In this document: piece by piece, positions 26,675 to 35,569 of the stretch
Numbering within the stretch: the stretch's first letter is position 1
Layout: every line of letters starts with the position of its first letter
Source of the DNA: Planctomycetota bacterium
Lineage (GTDB): Bacteria > Planctomycetota > Planctomycetia > Pirellulales > PLA5
Length of the DNA stretch: 64,000 nt
Direction of reading: 5' to 3'
Assembly (NCBI GenBank): GCA_003576845.1
Contig: QEVJ01000029.1
Location: 1-64,000 of the forward strand
The notes under the pieces: generated by a model
Database searches by the model: none
The model's input: only the letters and a program-made list of their open reading frames with translations
Told to the model about the DNA's origin: nothing
Made by a program: the position numbers and the translations under genes

Positions 26675-26769
26675 GAGCACGATGGACGCAGCTTCGCCGC
26701 AGTCCGGCCGCCAGTCTGCGTGCGAAATCTGCCGAAGACCGGCCCGCGACACGGCACAGGAGCGCTCGC

Positions 26770-28089
26770 ATGGATAGTGAAGTCTGCCTCTCCCGGCGAA
26801 GATTCCTTCAGCAGAGCGTGGTGATTGCAGGAGCCTGCCAGTGCGAGCGGCTTATTGAGACCGTAGCGGCGGAACGCATGGGGGCGAGCGACATCGTTCG
26901 CGTCGGATACATCGGCGCCGGCCGCCGGGCGCATCAGCTAATGGAACTCCCTCCGGACGCGCGGATCGTCGCCATTTGCGATGTGAACCTCGCGCGCGCC
27001 GAGAAGACGGCTGCGGCGCACGGCGCCCGCGCCTTCCAGGATTATCGCAAACTGCTCGACGCGACCGACATCGACGCCGTCGTCGTCGCCACGCCCGACC
27101 ATTGGCACGCGCTGCCGGCCATCCACGCCTGTCAGGCGGGAAAGGACGTGTACTGCGAAAAGCCGCTGTCGCTTACCGTCGTCGAAGGCCGCCGCATGGT
27201 CGAGGCGGCTCGGAAGTACGATCGCGTGTTCCAAACGGGAACCCAGCAGCGATCGCTCGCCGTCAACCGAGTCGCCTGCGCCGCCGTGCGCGACGGACGC
27301 CTGGGCAAGCTACGCCGGGTCGTTGCCCATAACTATCCGAGTCCTTGGGAATGCGCTCTTCCCGGCGGGAAGCCGCCCGCTTCGCTCGACTGGAACGCAT
27401 GGTGTGGCAGCGCGGAATGGAGGCCTTACCACGACGACTTGTACGAGCCGCGTGTGAAACCAGGCTGGATTTCATTTCGGCCCTATTCGGGCGGCGAAAT
27501 GACGGCCTGGGGCGCCCACGGGTTCGATCAGATCCAATGGGCACTCGGCGCGGACGATTCGGGCCCCGTCGAGATCTGGACGGAAGGGGAACCCTTTGCT
27601 CCGCCGACCTATCGGAAGCCGATGCGGCGCGATGAGGGCGACGCCGCGTGTAGTCGTCCCAAAATCGTATATCGTTACGCCGACGGGACGATCGTCGCGC
27701 TCGAAGATGGTCCCGCGGGCGGGGCACGGTTCGTCGGATCGGACACAACGTTGACGATCGATCGTGGCCGCTTCGAGACCGGAGAATCCGAACTCGCGGC
27801 AGAACTCAAAGCACAATCGACTGTGGAGCCGCCGGCGCCGGCGAACTCTGACACCGCCGCGCATCTGGCCCATTGGATCGAGTGCATCAAGTCGCGACGG
27901 CGGCCCGTGGCGGACGTGGAGATTGGGCACCGGTCCGCGACCGTCTGCCATTTGGGGAACATTGCTCGTTGGACCGGGCGGCGGTTACGATGGGATCCCG
28001 CGAGCGAGACCTTCCCGGAAGATAAGGCCGCTCTTGCATTACTCGATCGCGAGCGACGCAAGCCCTACGAACTTCCCAGCCAAGTATGA
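26770..28089 (+). CDS. Tat-exported Gfo/Idh/MocA family oxidoreductase
   Basis: A 439-residue NAD(P)-binding oxidoreductase. The signal is SRRRFLQQS (twin-arginine). The Rossmann motif is VGYIGAGRRAHQL; the family EKPLSLT segment, with its catalytic-region Lys, is near residue 130. The planctomycete C-terminus HWIECIKSRRRPVADVEIGHRS is present in part form and typical. These enzymes oxidise or reduce sugars and inositols; the substrate here is unknown. AGGAG lies 8 bases before ATG 26770. The stop overlaps the start of the enolase-superfamily gene (ATGA), so the two are translationally coupled. Confidence 0.9.
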   Translation: MDSEVCLSRRRFLQQSVVIAGACQCERLIETVAAERMGASDIVRVGYIGAGRRAHQLMELPPDARIVAICDVNLARAEKTAAAHGARAFQDYRKLLDATDIDAVVVATPDHWHALPAIHACQAGKDVYCEKPLSLTVVEGRRMVEAARKYDRVFQTGTQQRSLAVNRVACAAVRDGRLGKLRRVVAHNYPSPWECALPGGKPPASLDWNAWCGSAEWRPYHDDLYEPRVKPGWISFRPYSGGEMTAWGAHGFDQIQWALGADDSGPVEIWTEGEPFAPPTYRKPMRRDEGDAACSRPKIVYRYADGTIVALEDGPAGGARFVGSDTTLTIDRGRFETGESELAAELKAQSTVEPPAPANSDTAAHLAHWIECIKSRRRPVADVEIGHRSATVCHLGNIARWTGRRLRWDPASETFPEDKAALALLDRERRKPYELPSQV

Positions 28090-29354
28090 AGACGCTCCGC
28101 TGCGATGATTCCCGAGTTCCGAGACGCCTCAACGAAGGAAGCATTGCGCGGCGCCGGTTTCTCGCCGCGGCCGGAATCGCGATCTGTGGGTTGCCGCGAC
28201 CGCTGCTTGCCGAGGAAAGTCCTGTGAAGATCGATCGTGTGGAGTTGTTCCCCGTTGCGTATCCTACGGTGGGACATTTCAAGTTTCTCTCGTCGCCGCG
28301 CGGTCGTTCGCAGCGCCCCGCCGTGATCGTCAAGGTCACCGCCGATAACGGCGTCGTCGGATGGGGGCAAAGCGTGCCGCTGCCCGCCTGGAGTTATGAG
28401 ACGCTCGAAACCTCTCATATCGTTCTCCGAGACTATCTGGCACCGGTCCTTGTGGGTCGCGATCCACTTGATATCGACGGCGCCCATCGCGCCCTCGACC
28501 GAGCCTTGGCCGGTTCCTTCTCCACGGGAATGCCGATCGCCCGGGCGGGGCTGGACATTGCGCTTCACGACCTGGAAGGCCGCCTCACGGGCAAGTCGCT
28601 TGCACAAATGCTGGGTCAAAACTCATTGCCCGAGCTAACGCTAAGCTGGACGGTCAACCCGCCATCGCTCGATGCGGCGGAAGCGCTCGTCGAGGATGGA
28701 TTGCGCCGCGGTTACCGCCATTTCAATATCAAAGTCGCGCCGGACGTCGATGCCGACGTGGCATTGGCCAGGGTCGTCCGCCGGCGCATCGGCGATGGTT
28801 TTCTGTGGGCCGACGCCAATGGCGGTTACGAAGTCGCTGCCGCTCTCGCTGCCGCGCCCAAGTTGGCTGATGCCGGTGTGAATGTGCTCGAAGCGCCGGT
28901 AAAGCCGAATCGCCTGCGCGGTTACCAAGCGCTTAAGAAGCTCGCCGCGATACCGATCTACATGGACGAGGGCGTGGTCTCGCCGGTCGAACTTGAGGAG
29001 TTTATTGAGTTGGGGATGCTCGACGGCGTAGCGATGAAGCCATCCCGCTGCGGTGGGATCGCACCAGCCAGGAAACAAATCGAACTCCTGGTTGCCAAAG
29101 GCCTGCGGTGGCTCGGAAGCGGGTTGACCGATCCCGACATTTCCCTTGCCGCGAGCCTGGCGCTGTATGGAGCGTATCGCCTTGAAAAGCCGGCCGCGCT
29201 AAACGGTCCGCAGTTCCTGGCATTCGACATACTCGAGCGGCCGATCGAAGTCGTCGACGGACGCTCCAAGATTCCAACGGGTCCTGGCCTGGGAATCGAC
29301 GTAGACGAGGATAAATTGCGCGAACTCGTGGCGCGTTCTCCGCGCGTCGGATAG
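28086..29354 (+). CDS. Exported mandelate racemase/muconate lactonizing enzyme family protein
   Basis: A 422-residue enolase-superfamily protein with an ARRRFLAAAG Tat-like signal. The barrel shows the expected acid/base and metal positions: FNIKVA (Lys), WADANGG (Asp), LEAPVKP (Glu), YMDEG (Asp-Glu) and MKPSRCGG (Lys). The enzyme should abstract a proton next to a carboxylate, as in sugar-acid dehydratases or dipeptide epimerases. Its exact reaction is not clear. It is coupled by a 4-base overlap to the upstream oxidoreductase, so both probably act on one sugar-derived pathway. Export of such an enzyme is unusual outside Planctomycetota. Confidence 0.87.
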   Translation: MKTLRCDDSRVPRRLNEGSIARRRFLAAAGIAICGLPRPLLAEESPVKIDRVELFPVAYPTVGHFKFLSSPRGRSQRPAVIVKVTADNGVVGWGQSVPLPAWSYETLETSHIVLRDYLAPVLVGRDPLDIDGAHRALDRALAGSFSTGMPIARAGLDIALHDLEGRLTGKSLAQMLGQNSLPELTLSWTVNPPSLDAAEALVEDGLRRGYRHFNIKVAPDVDADVALARVVRRRIGDGFLWADANGGYEVAAALAAAPKLADAGVNVLEAPVKPNRLRGYQALKKLAAIPIYMDEGVVSPVELEEFIELGMLDGVAMKPSRCGGIAPARKQIELLVAKGLRWLGSGLTDPDISLAASLALYGAYRLEKPAALNGPQFLAFDILERPIEVVDGRSKIPTGPGLGIDVDEDKLRELVARSPRVG

Positions 29355-29675
29355 GGCGTGACCAATCGCTTGGCAAGAAGCTCGGCTCGCCGCGGGCCGG
29401 CGCCGATCGTCCGTCGTTGAATGCCTCTTCATCGAGCAGTGAGTGGATAGATGAGTGTAGACGCGAACGGCTACTCACCCATACCAAGTCATGCCGATAC
29501 CGCGCGACAACGCCCAGCCGATCGCAAACCACGCAGTAACCGAAGTTTTACGCAACGATTACCTGCGGTGCACGGCGATCCTCGCCATGTCCGGTAGAAT
29601 GTCTGGCAGGGCCGCGGTCCTCGCGGACTAGAGTGTTTCCGTGACGTCGCCGGCAATACCCGATGGAGCGCCCGC
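29355..29675. other. Intergenic region without recognised feature
   Basis: The 321 bases between the enolase-superfamily gene and the flavoprotein gene contain no plausible gene on either strand. A TAGAAT hexamer at 29595-29600 could be a -10 element for the downstream gene, but no matching -35 is visible. I saw no strong terminator hairpin. Confidence 0.5.
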
Positions 29676-31154
29676 ATGAGGCGAATTGCGATGTCCTCGG
29701 CAACGAGTCGAGTGGAGCCCGTAATCATCCAAGGCGGAATGGGAGTCGCCGTTTCCGGGTGGCCGCTCGCGAGGGCCGTCTCGCACGCGGGACAATTGGG
29801 CGTCGTCTCGGGCACGGCGCTCGACGTCGTGCTGGCGCGTCGGCTGCAACTGGGCGACATCGGCGGGCACATGCGTCGCGCCCTGGCAGAGTTCCCGTAT
29901 CCGAGAATGGCGCAGCGGATTCTCGGCCGATATTTCGTGAGCGGCGGGTGCGGCGCGAATCGAAGATTTCTGCCGACGCGCGCACTGTCCCCGGAACCTA
30001 CCCAAGAAGAGCAAGAATTGGTCGTCGCGGCCAATTTCGTCGAAGTGTTTCTAGCGAAAGAAGGACACGACGGCGTCGTCGGGATTAACTACCTAGAAAA
30101 AATTCAGACGCCGACGCTCGCTTCGCTGTTCGGGGCGATGTTGGCTCGGGTCGACTACGTGTTGATGGGAGCGGGAATTCCGCGAGCCATCCCGGGTGTG
30201 CTCGACGAACTTGCGGACGGTCACGCCGTCGAGTTGCCCCTCAACGTTCTCGGCGCGGAAGCGGACGACCATTTCGTTGCGCGGTTCGATCCGCTGCGGT
30301 TGAGTGGCGGCGCGATTCCCTGGACGGAACGCCCCAAGTTCCTGGCAATCATTGCTTCCGCCACGCTCGCCAACATGCTCGCTCGCAAGGCCAGCGGTCG
30401 CGTCGACGGCTTCGTTATCGAAGGTCCGACGGCCGGCGGACACAACGCGCCGCCGCGCGGCCCTGCGGTATCGAACGATCGCGGCGAACCGATCTACGGC
30501 GAACGCGACGTGGTCGATCTCGAAGCGATCCGCGCCCTCGGACTGCCGTTCTGGCTGGCGGGCTCGTTCGGGTCGCCGCAGCGAATCGCCGAAGCATTGG
30601 ACGCGGGAGCCGCCGGCGTTCAAGTCGGCACCGCGTTCGCATTCTGCGAGGAATCGGGCCTCACCGCGGACATCAAACGTCGCGTCATCGAAGCTTGTCG
30701 CCGCCGCGAACTCGACGTGTTCACTGACCCCGTCGCCTCACCCACCGGTTTTCCGTTCAAGGTGCTGCGTTTGCCGGGAACGATGTCGGAGTCGGCGCAG
30801 TACGAAACGCGGCAGCGCATCTGCGATTTGGGTTTTCTCCGCCAGGCGTTTCGCCAGAACGATGGAACCGTCGGCTGGCGATGTCCGGGAGAGCCGGTCG
30901 CGACTTACGTCCGCAAGGGTGGCGCCGCCGAAGATACTTGCGGTCGCAAGTGTTTGTGCAACGGCCTGTTGGCCAACGTCGGCCTCGGGCAGCGGCGACC
31001 AAACGGTCAGTCGGAACTTCCGCTGGTCACGTGCGGCGACGACGTACCGAGCATCGTTCAGTTTCTCAAGTCGCCGGAAGCCACGAGCTACTCCGCCGAC
31101 GACGTTGTGACGCATCTGCTAGCCGGCGTTGCAGCACCGGCGACGGCATCGTGA
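29676..31154 (+). CDS. Nitronate monooxygenase/2-nitropropane dioxygenase family flavoprotein
   Basis: A 492-residue FMN-binding TIM barrel of the NPD family. Signature parts are IIQGGMGVAVSGWPLA at the start, FVIEGPTAGGHNAP (phosphate/catalytic His region), FWLAGSFGSPQR and AAGVQVGTAFAFCEESGL. No signal peptide, so cytoplasmic. Family members oxidise nitronates or act as enoyl-ACP reductase-like enzymes; length and sequence here fit the large subgroup common in planctomycetes. A cysteine-rich tail segment (DTCGRKCLCNG) near residue 430 is typical of that subgroup. GGAG lies 8 bases before ATG 29676. Whether it has any link to the nitrogen-oxide genes elsewhere in the window is not shown. Confidence 0.85.
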   Translation: MRRIAMSSATSRVEPVIIQGGMGVAVSGWPLARAVSHAGQLGVVSGTALDVVLARRLQLGDIGGHMRRALAEFPYPRMAQRILGRYFVSGGCGANRRFLPTRALSPEPTQEEQELVVAANFVEVFLAKEGHDGVVGINYLEKIQTPTLASLFGAMLARVDYVLMGAGIPRAIPGVLDELADGHAVELPLNVLGAEADDHFVARFDPLRLSGGAIPWTERPKFLAIIASATLANMLARKASGRVDGFVIEGPTAGGHNAPPRGPAVSNDRGEPIYGERDVVDLEAIRALGLPFWLAGSFGSPQRIAEALDAGAAGVQVGTAFAFCEESGLTADIKRRVIEACRRRELDVFTDPVASPTGFPFKVLRLPGTMSESAQYETRQRICDLGFLRQAFRQNDGTVGWRCPGEPVATYVRKGGAAEDTCGRKCLCNGLLANVGLGQRRPNGQSELPLVTCGDDVPSIVQFLKSPEATSYSADDVVTHLLAGVAAPATAS

Positions 31155-31197
31155 ACGAGACGCGATTTAGCAAAACAAGTCGCCGACATACGCCTCG

Positions 31198-33105
31198 CTA
31201 CGGTTCCCGACGATTCAGGCTGTTGGGCCAGCGTTCAAGTGAGACATCTTCGATCGCAACCAGCGGCTTATCCGCGACAATCGGCTGTAGCAGCGCGCTC
31301 AGCACGACATCCGCGTTGTCTTTCGGCTCGACGCGGATCGCCAGAAGCGAAGTGCCTTCGTTCTGGTTCTCCTTGGATGTCGCCGGTCGGTTCGGAAGCA
31401 CTTCGAACCGGGCATCCGATGGAGAGAGGATTTCCGCCCGAAGCTGCTTTCCATCTTGGCTCAGCACCGCCGTGGCACCGCTTGCATCGACGCTCGCGGC
31501 AGTGACCATTGCCCAGCGAATGGGGCCGGTAGCCCCGGCGATTTCATCGCGCACGTGAATGGCTCGCCGCTCGACGAGTTCCACACCGCGGCGTACCGAG
31601 CGGGCCGCGCTACGGTACGCGCGGGTCATGTCGACGACGCACGCCGCACGCCCGGCGTCACTGTGGTAGGCGATAACATCGGCGCGGTCATCGTGCTCCT
31701 GATCGCGGCCGTCGATCACGAGCGTGTTGTGGCTGTGGTTGGTGAGTCGATAGTACCGCCATCGCTGCCGACCGAAATAGCCGGGTAGGTTGTAGTCGTC
31801 GGCCCCGAGGTCGACGGCCCATCGCACGCCGGCGGCGTCGTACACGAACGATCCGATGTCCAAATGCCCGTGGTTGGCCCGATTATCTCCGGCCTTGAAT
31901 CCGACGAACGCGGCGTTTCGGTCGTCGCAATCGCCGCGCATCGTAACGACGTCCTGCTGGCTCTCGAAGAAGGCATCGCGCGGCAACTCTTGCGGTGTGG
32001 GGGCGGCTCCGCGCGGATCGTACCACACGATTTCCAGCGGAAAGAACCGATCCTGCCGCGAAGGCCGAACTTCGCGCCCTTCGGCTACGAGGCCAGAGAG
32101 CCGACGGCGATGCCACCACGCCCAAGCCGGTTCGTCGAAGGCTCGCGACAAGAAGAACATCGCGGCGGCCGGACGCGAGCCAGTGCCCCCATCCGCGTAG
32201 TTGAAATACATGCTGGTTGGCCCGATCGTGTGAATCCTGAACCAGCCGGTTTTCGACAGGCCGGGCGTCTCGTGCAAGCCGAAGTCGTCGCCGAGCGCCG
32301 ACCGCAATGCCGCGATCGTCAGGCAAGTGTACGACGTGCCGTATTCCCAATAACTCGGACCCTCTGGATACGCGCCACTCGGCCGATAGACTCCCAGACC
32401 GTGCGGCGCGCTCGCGACGGCGTATCGCACGACCTCGGCGGCCAATTCGGGATGTTCTTCGGCTACCGCCAGTGCGCCGAGCACCATGCCGCCGTTGCAG
32501 ACCTGGTTCCAATTGTTATCGCGTGCGGGCCAGCCTTTTCCGCTACGGTAAACCACCATGCCCTCCTTCAACCCCAACTCGACAATCGCCGTGCGAATCG
32601 TGCGGCGATCGTCGGGCGGAATCGACGAGTAAAGCCAATCGTATCCAATGGCCAGCGCCGCGGTCATCTCGGCCGTGTCGAGGAAGTGCCCGGGATTCCA
32701 ATCCTTGAACTTCGCCGCGACGAGCATCTCGCGAACGGCGCCGTCGACGAACCTCCGTTCTCCGGAAAGCCGCCCGGCCATCGCCATCGCCACCACGCGC
32801 TCGATACACTTGCGGCTCTGTGCGAGCAACCGCTTGCCGTCCGGAATCTCATACCGGACGCTCGGCTCGTCGAGCATTCGCGCCGCGTTGACGCGGTTCT
32901 GCTCGATCAACCGGGCAAGCAGCGCTTCTGTCTCGGCCAACTCTGCAACGCGTTTCTCGTCGTCGGCCGTCCACAACAATCGCGGATGCGCGGCTCGCAG
33001 GGAACTCAGGGCTGTCGCAAGCTCGGGCGGATCGGCGAAGGCCGCATTGGACTGCAAGATACAAACGACGAACAGCGCGTTGACGCAAAGGTGCAAACGG
33101 TTCAT
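31198..33105 (-). CDS. Exported heparinase II/III family protein
   Basis: A 635-residue exported polysaccharide-lyase-like protein: signal peptide, an alpha-toroid (about 45-370, with HPRLLWTADDE and NNWNQVCNGG), and a C-terminal beta-sheet domain opening with the NRANHGHLDIGSFVYDA segment typical of heparinase II/III. The Asn, His and Tyr residues needed for beta-elimination of uronic-acid polymers are present in NNWNQ, NHGH and the Tyr-rich segment. The likely substrate is a uronate-containing polysaccharide. GGAGG lies 9 bases before ATG 33105. It converges on the flavoprotein gene and follows an oxidoreductase gene 136 bases upstream. Confidence 0.85.
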   Translation of the reverse strand: MNRLHLCVNALFVVCILQSNAAFADPPELATALSSLRAAHPRLLWTADDEKRVAELAETEALLARLIEQNRVNAARMLDEPSVRYEIPDGKRLLAQSRKCIERVVAMAMAGRLSGERRFVDGAVREMLVAAKFKDWNPGHFLDTAEMTAALAIGYDWLYSSIPPDDRRTIRTAIVELGLKEGMVVYRSGKGWPARDNNWNQVCNGGMVLGALAVAEEHPELAAEVVRYAVASAPHGLGVYRPSGAYPEGPSYWEYGTSYTCLTIAALRSALGDDFGLHETPGLSKTGWFRIHTIGPTSMYFNYADGGTGSRPAAAMFFLSRAFDEPAWAWWHRRRLSGLVAEGREVRPSRQDRFFPLEIVWYDPRGAAPTPQELPRDAFFESQQDVVTMRGDCDDRNAAFVGFKAGDNRANHGHLDIGSFVYDAAGVRWAVDLGADDYNLPGYFGRQRWRYYRLTNHSHNTLVIDGRDQEHDDRADVIAYHSDAGRAACVVDMTRAYRSAARSVRRGVELVERRAIHVRDEIAGATGPIRWAMVTAASVDASGATAVLSQDGKQLRAEILSPSDARFEVLPNRPATSKENQNEGTSLLAIRVEPKDNADVVLSALLQPIVADKPLVAIEDVSLERWPNSLNRREP

Positions 33106-33241
33106 CCAGTCGCCTCCGGGAAAAATAAGCCGGGCCCACCCGCCGGTACGCAATGCCGACTTTGATTCAAGCCGGCTGTCGCGCCTGTGGCGAGTCCTTC
33201 GCCGCGAGTTTGCTCCCGGGCCGGGGCACGCGGCGCCGACT

Positions 33242-34678
33242 TCAACCGACGTCCGGCAGTTCGTAACCCGCTCGCCGTGGCCGGCTGAGCAATTGGTTCG
33301 CTTCGTCGCAATTCGTGAACCGTTCGGCGGCAGAGTCCCATTTCAACGCCTCGCCGACGCGCCCGACATCGCGGACGATGTTCACGAGATGGCACAGAGT
33401 CGTCGCTCGCTGCCCAATTTCCACATCGGCGTGGCATGTCCCGCGCGACTTGATGCACTCGATCCAGTTTTCGAGGTGATAGGCCGACTCCGCGCGGCGA
33501 TTCGGGCCAGGATTGTCGGGCGAATCGATCAATTCGCGTGGATTCGCGGCTACCTTGTTCCGATTTATCTCAAGCTTGCCCTTTTCGCCGATAAAGATCG
33601 CACCCAACCCCGGGCCGCGGTCGCCGTCGAGGTGTAGTTTCAATTCGGCGCCGTTGGCAAACCGCATCGTAATGCGCGCCCGAGGACCTTCCAACTGGGC
33701 CATAGCGTGGTACTCCGTGCCAGTATCGACGTCGCCGGTTTCGCCGACGACAGCGCCGCCGACGCTCTTTCTCGGCGCGAACTTTCCCGTCGTGCGGATC
33801 GCGGCCGGCTCTTCAAGCACGATTTCCGTGGGACCCGTGTCGTCCGTTCCGAGCGCACGATTGACCTGATCGAACGAATGCGTTCCCCAACCCGTGACGC
33901 CGAAGCACAAACCGCCGCCGTCGTAATCGCGCCAACGAGCCCATCCCGAGTGAATATCGCTCTTGTACGGCCGCAACGGGGCCTGGTTCGTCCACACGTC
34001 CCACCACGGCTCCACCGCCGCGCCGCCGCCTGCGTCCTTGTCGAGCCAAGGAAACGGCCCGACAAAGTTCGGCGCAAGTACGGTCTTGATTTTGCCGAGC
34101 GCACCGCTTTTCACCAAGTCACTGGCCCAGTTGTTGATCGGCATCGACCGCTGTTGCGTGCCGACCTGTGTCACGCGGGCGTACTTCCGGGCGGCACGAA
34201 CGATTGCCCGGCCCTCGGAGATCGTCAGGCTCATCGGCTTTTCGATATACGCGTCCAGGCCAGCCTGCATGGCGATGATCGCGATCCATGCGCGGGCGTG
34301 CGTGGTGGTTTCCACCATCACGCCGTCGAGTTGCTCGCGGTCGATCATCTGTCGAAAACCGTCGTAGACGCCCCACGCGGCCCCGTTGGATAGGTCTCGG
34401 GCAAACGCTTCGGCTCGCGAGCGCATGCAATCGCACGCGGCCACGACGCGAAAGCCTTTGACGTCGGAACCTTCCTGGACGAACCGTGCTCGGCCTCCGC
34501 AGCCGATCACGCCCACGCGGACGGTCTCGCTTGGCGGGGCGCGGCCATTGCGGCCGAGCACGTGCCCCGGAATTAGCCAGGGCGCGGCCGCAGCGCCGAC
34601 AAGGGCGCAGACGGCTTGGCGCCGGTTTGGGTTGCGGTTTGGCTTACGGTTCGCCGCGCGAGGTGTCGATGCTGTCAC
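33242..34678 (-). CDS. Gfo/Idh/MocA family oxidoreductase with signal sequence
   Basis: A 478-residue oxidoreductase with the Rossmann motif VGVIGCGGRARFVQ, YIEKPMSLT, TQVGTQQRSMPINNWAS and the C-terminal NWIECIKSRGTCHADVEIGQ segment seen in the planctomycete subgroup. A basic NRRQAVCALVG segment suggests Tat export. No ATG precedes the signal at a suitable place; GTG 34678 with AGGAG 10 bases upstream is the best start. It is a different subgroup from the copy at 26770. The neighbouring heparinase-like and DUF1080 genes suggest it handles a sugar released from a polysaccharide. Confidence 0.85.
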   Translation of the reverse strand: MTASTPRAANRKPNRNPNRRQAVCALVGAAAAPWLIPGHVLGRNGRAPPSETVRVGVIGCGGRARFVQEGSDVKGFRVVAACDCMRSRAEAFARDLSNGAAWGVYDGFRQMIDREQLDGVMVETTTHARAWIAIIAMQAGLDAYIEKPMSLTISEGRAIVRAARKYARVTQVGTQQRSMPINNWASDLVKSGALGKIKTVLAPNFVGPFPWLDKDAGGGAAVEPWWDVWTNQAPLRPYKSDIHSGWARWRDYDGGGLCFGVTGWGTHSFDQVNRALGTDDTGPTEIVLEEPAAIRTTGKFAPRKSVGGAVVGETGDVDTGTEYHAMAQLEGPRARITMRFANGAELKLHLDGDRGPGLGAIFIGEKGKLEINRNKVAANPRELIDSPDNPGPNRRAESAYHLENWIECIKSRGTCHADVEIGQRATTLCHLVNIVRDVGRVGEALKWDSAAERFTNCDEANQLLSRPRRAGYELPDVG

Positions 34679-34774
34679 GGGACGCGATCTCCTGCGAACG
34701 TAGAGGTAGTTCGGGCGGGGCAGACATTCGGGCAACTCGATGTGGAGCGGACGACGCGTCCGAAAAGCCCGCAA

Positions 34775-34803
34775 TTGACGGCACCGGTGGCAGTTACTAA
34801 ACT
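34775..34803 (+). promoter_or_regulatory. Candidate promoter for the DUF1080 gene
   Basis: TTGACG (34775-34780) and TAAACT (34798-34803) are 17 bases apart, about 60 bases before the ATG at 34866. Just downstream lies the inverted repeat CTTTAATGCATAAAG (34811-34825), at the expected transcription start, where a bound repressor would block initiation. Confidence 0.45.
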
Positions 34804-34810
34804 GGACTTA

Positions 34811-34825
34811 CTTTAATGCATAAAG
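34811..34825. promoter_or_regulatory. Inverted repeat, possible operator
   Basis: CTTTAATGCATAAAG has 5-base arms (CTTTA/TAAAG) around a 5-base centre. With its flanking TA it matches 13 of 17 positions of the repeat at 26661-26675, also in a divergent sugar-gene promoter region. A shared regulator is possible but the motif is short. Confidence 0.35.
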
Positions 34826-34865
34826 GTTTCCGCGGCAAGCGCGCTCACGAATTGGGGGCCTCGCG

Positions 34866-35498
34866 ATGAGTAGTCACTTCCTGACGAAAACAGCCGTGCT
34901 GCTCCTTCTCGCGATGCCGTCGGACATCCGTGCCGCGGAGCCCGCAGCCGACGCGGCGGACCGGCCCGTCGCCCTGTTCAACGGCAAGGACCTCACCGGC
35001 TGGAAAGCCGAAGGCCGCGCCGTTTGGGAGGTTCGCGACGGCGCCATCGTCGGCCGCCAAGGACCGGGCGGAACCGCCGGCGACCTACTGTCCGAAAAGG
35101 AATACGACGACTTCGAGTTGACCGTGACGTTCAAGGTCGAGTGGCCCGCCAACACCGGCGTCTGGTATCGTTACCAGTCGGCCGACAAAGCGTTCCAAGC
35201 CGATATCCTCGAATACAAGCAGCCGTATGCATTGACGGGAAGTCTTTATTGCACGGGCAAGATGTTCCTTACGACGAATCGAGACCCGAAGCTCGTCCGT
35301 CGCGAGGACTGGAACACGTTCGTAATACGCGCGGTCGGGAACGATCACGCGATTCTGCTCAACGGAACGAAAGTCGCGGAGGTTCGCGACGACACTAGCG
35401 GCAAGGGACGCATCGGATTCCAGGTCCACGCCGGCGATGAATTCGCCAAGATGAAGGTGTCGATCAAGCAAGTCGAACTGCGCCGCCTCGCGAAGTAG
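34866..35498 (+). CDS. Exported DUF1080 (3-keto-disaccharide hydrolase family) protein
   Basis: A 210-residue exported protein consisting of one DUF1080 domain, a concanavalin-like beta-sandwich. Landmarks are ALFNGKDLTGWKAEGRAVWEV, read in parts, YDDFELTVTFKVE, GVWYRYQ and the closing GRIGFQVHAGDEFAKMKVSIK in parts. Some family members cleave 3-keto-glycosides made by Gfo/Idh/MocA-type oxidation, which fits the two oxidoreductase genes nearby. The exact substrate is unknown. Only a weak ribosome site precedes ATG 34866, but the signal peptide begins at that codon. Confidence 0.87.
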   Translation: MSSHFLTKTAVLLLLAMPSDIRAAEPAADAADRPVALFNGKDLTGWKAEGRAVWEVRDGAIVGRQGPGGTAGDLLSEKEYDDFELTVTFKVEWPANTGVWYRYQSADKAFQADILEYKQPYALTGSLYCTGKMFLTTNRDPKLVRREDWNTFVIRAVGNDHAILLNGTKVAEVRDDTSGKGRIGFQVHAGDEFAKMKVSIKQVELRRLAK

Positions 35499-35569
35499 TC
35501 CCGCGCATCGCGGCGTTTCGGCAGCGGCGAAAGCGTCGCGAGCCTCGGACTGGCAAACGTGAGGGTGCG

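Noticed and set aside
26661-26675. CTTTA-N5-TAAAG as a proven operator
   Set aside because: The repeat coincides with promoter hexamers and is short, so I list it only as a possibility.
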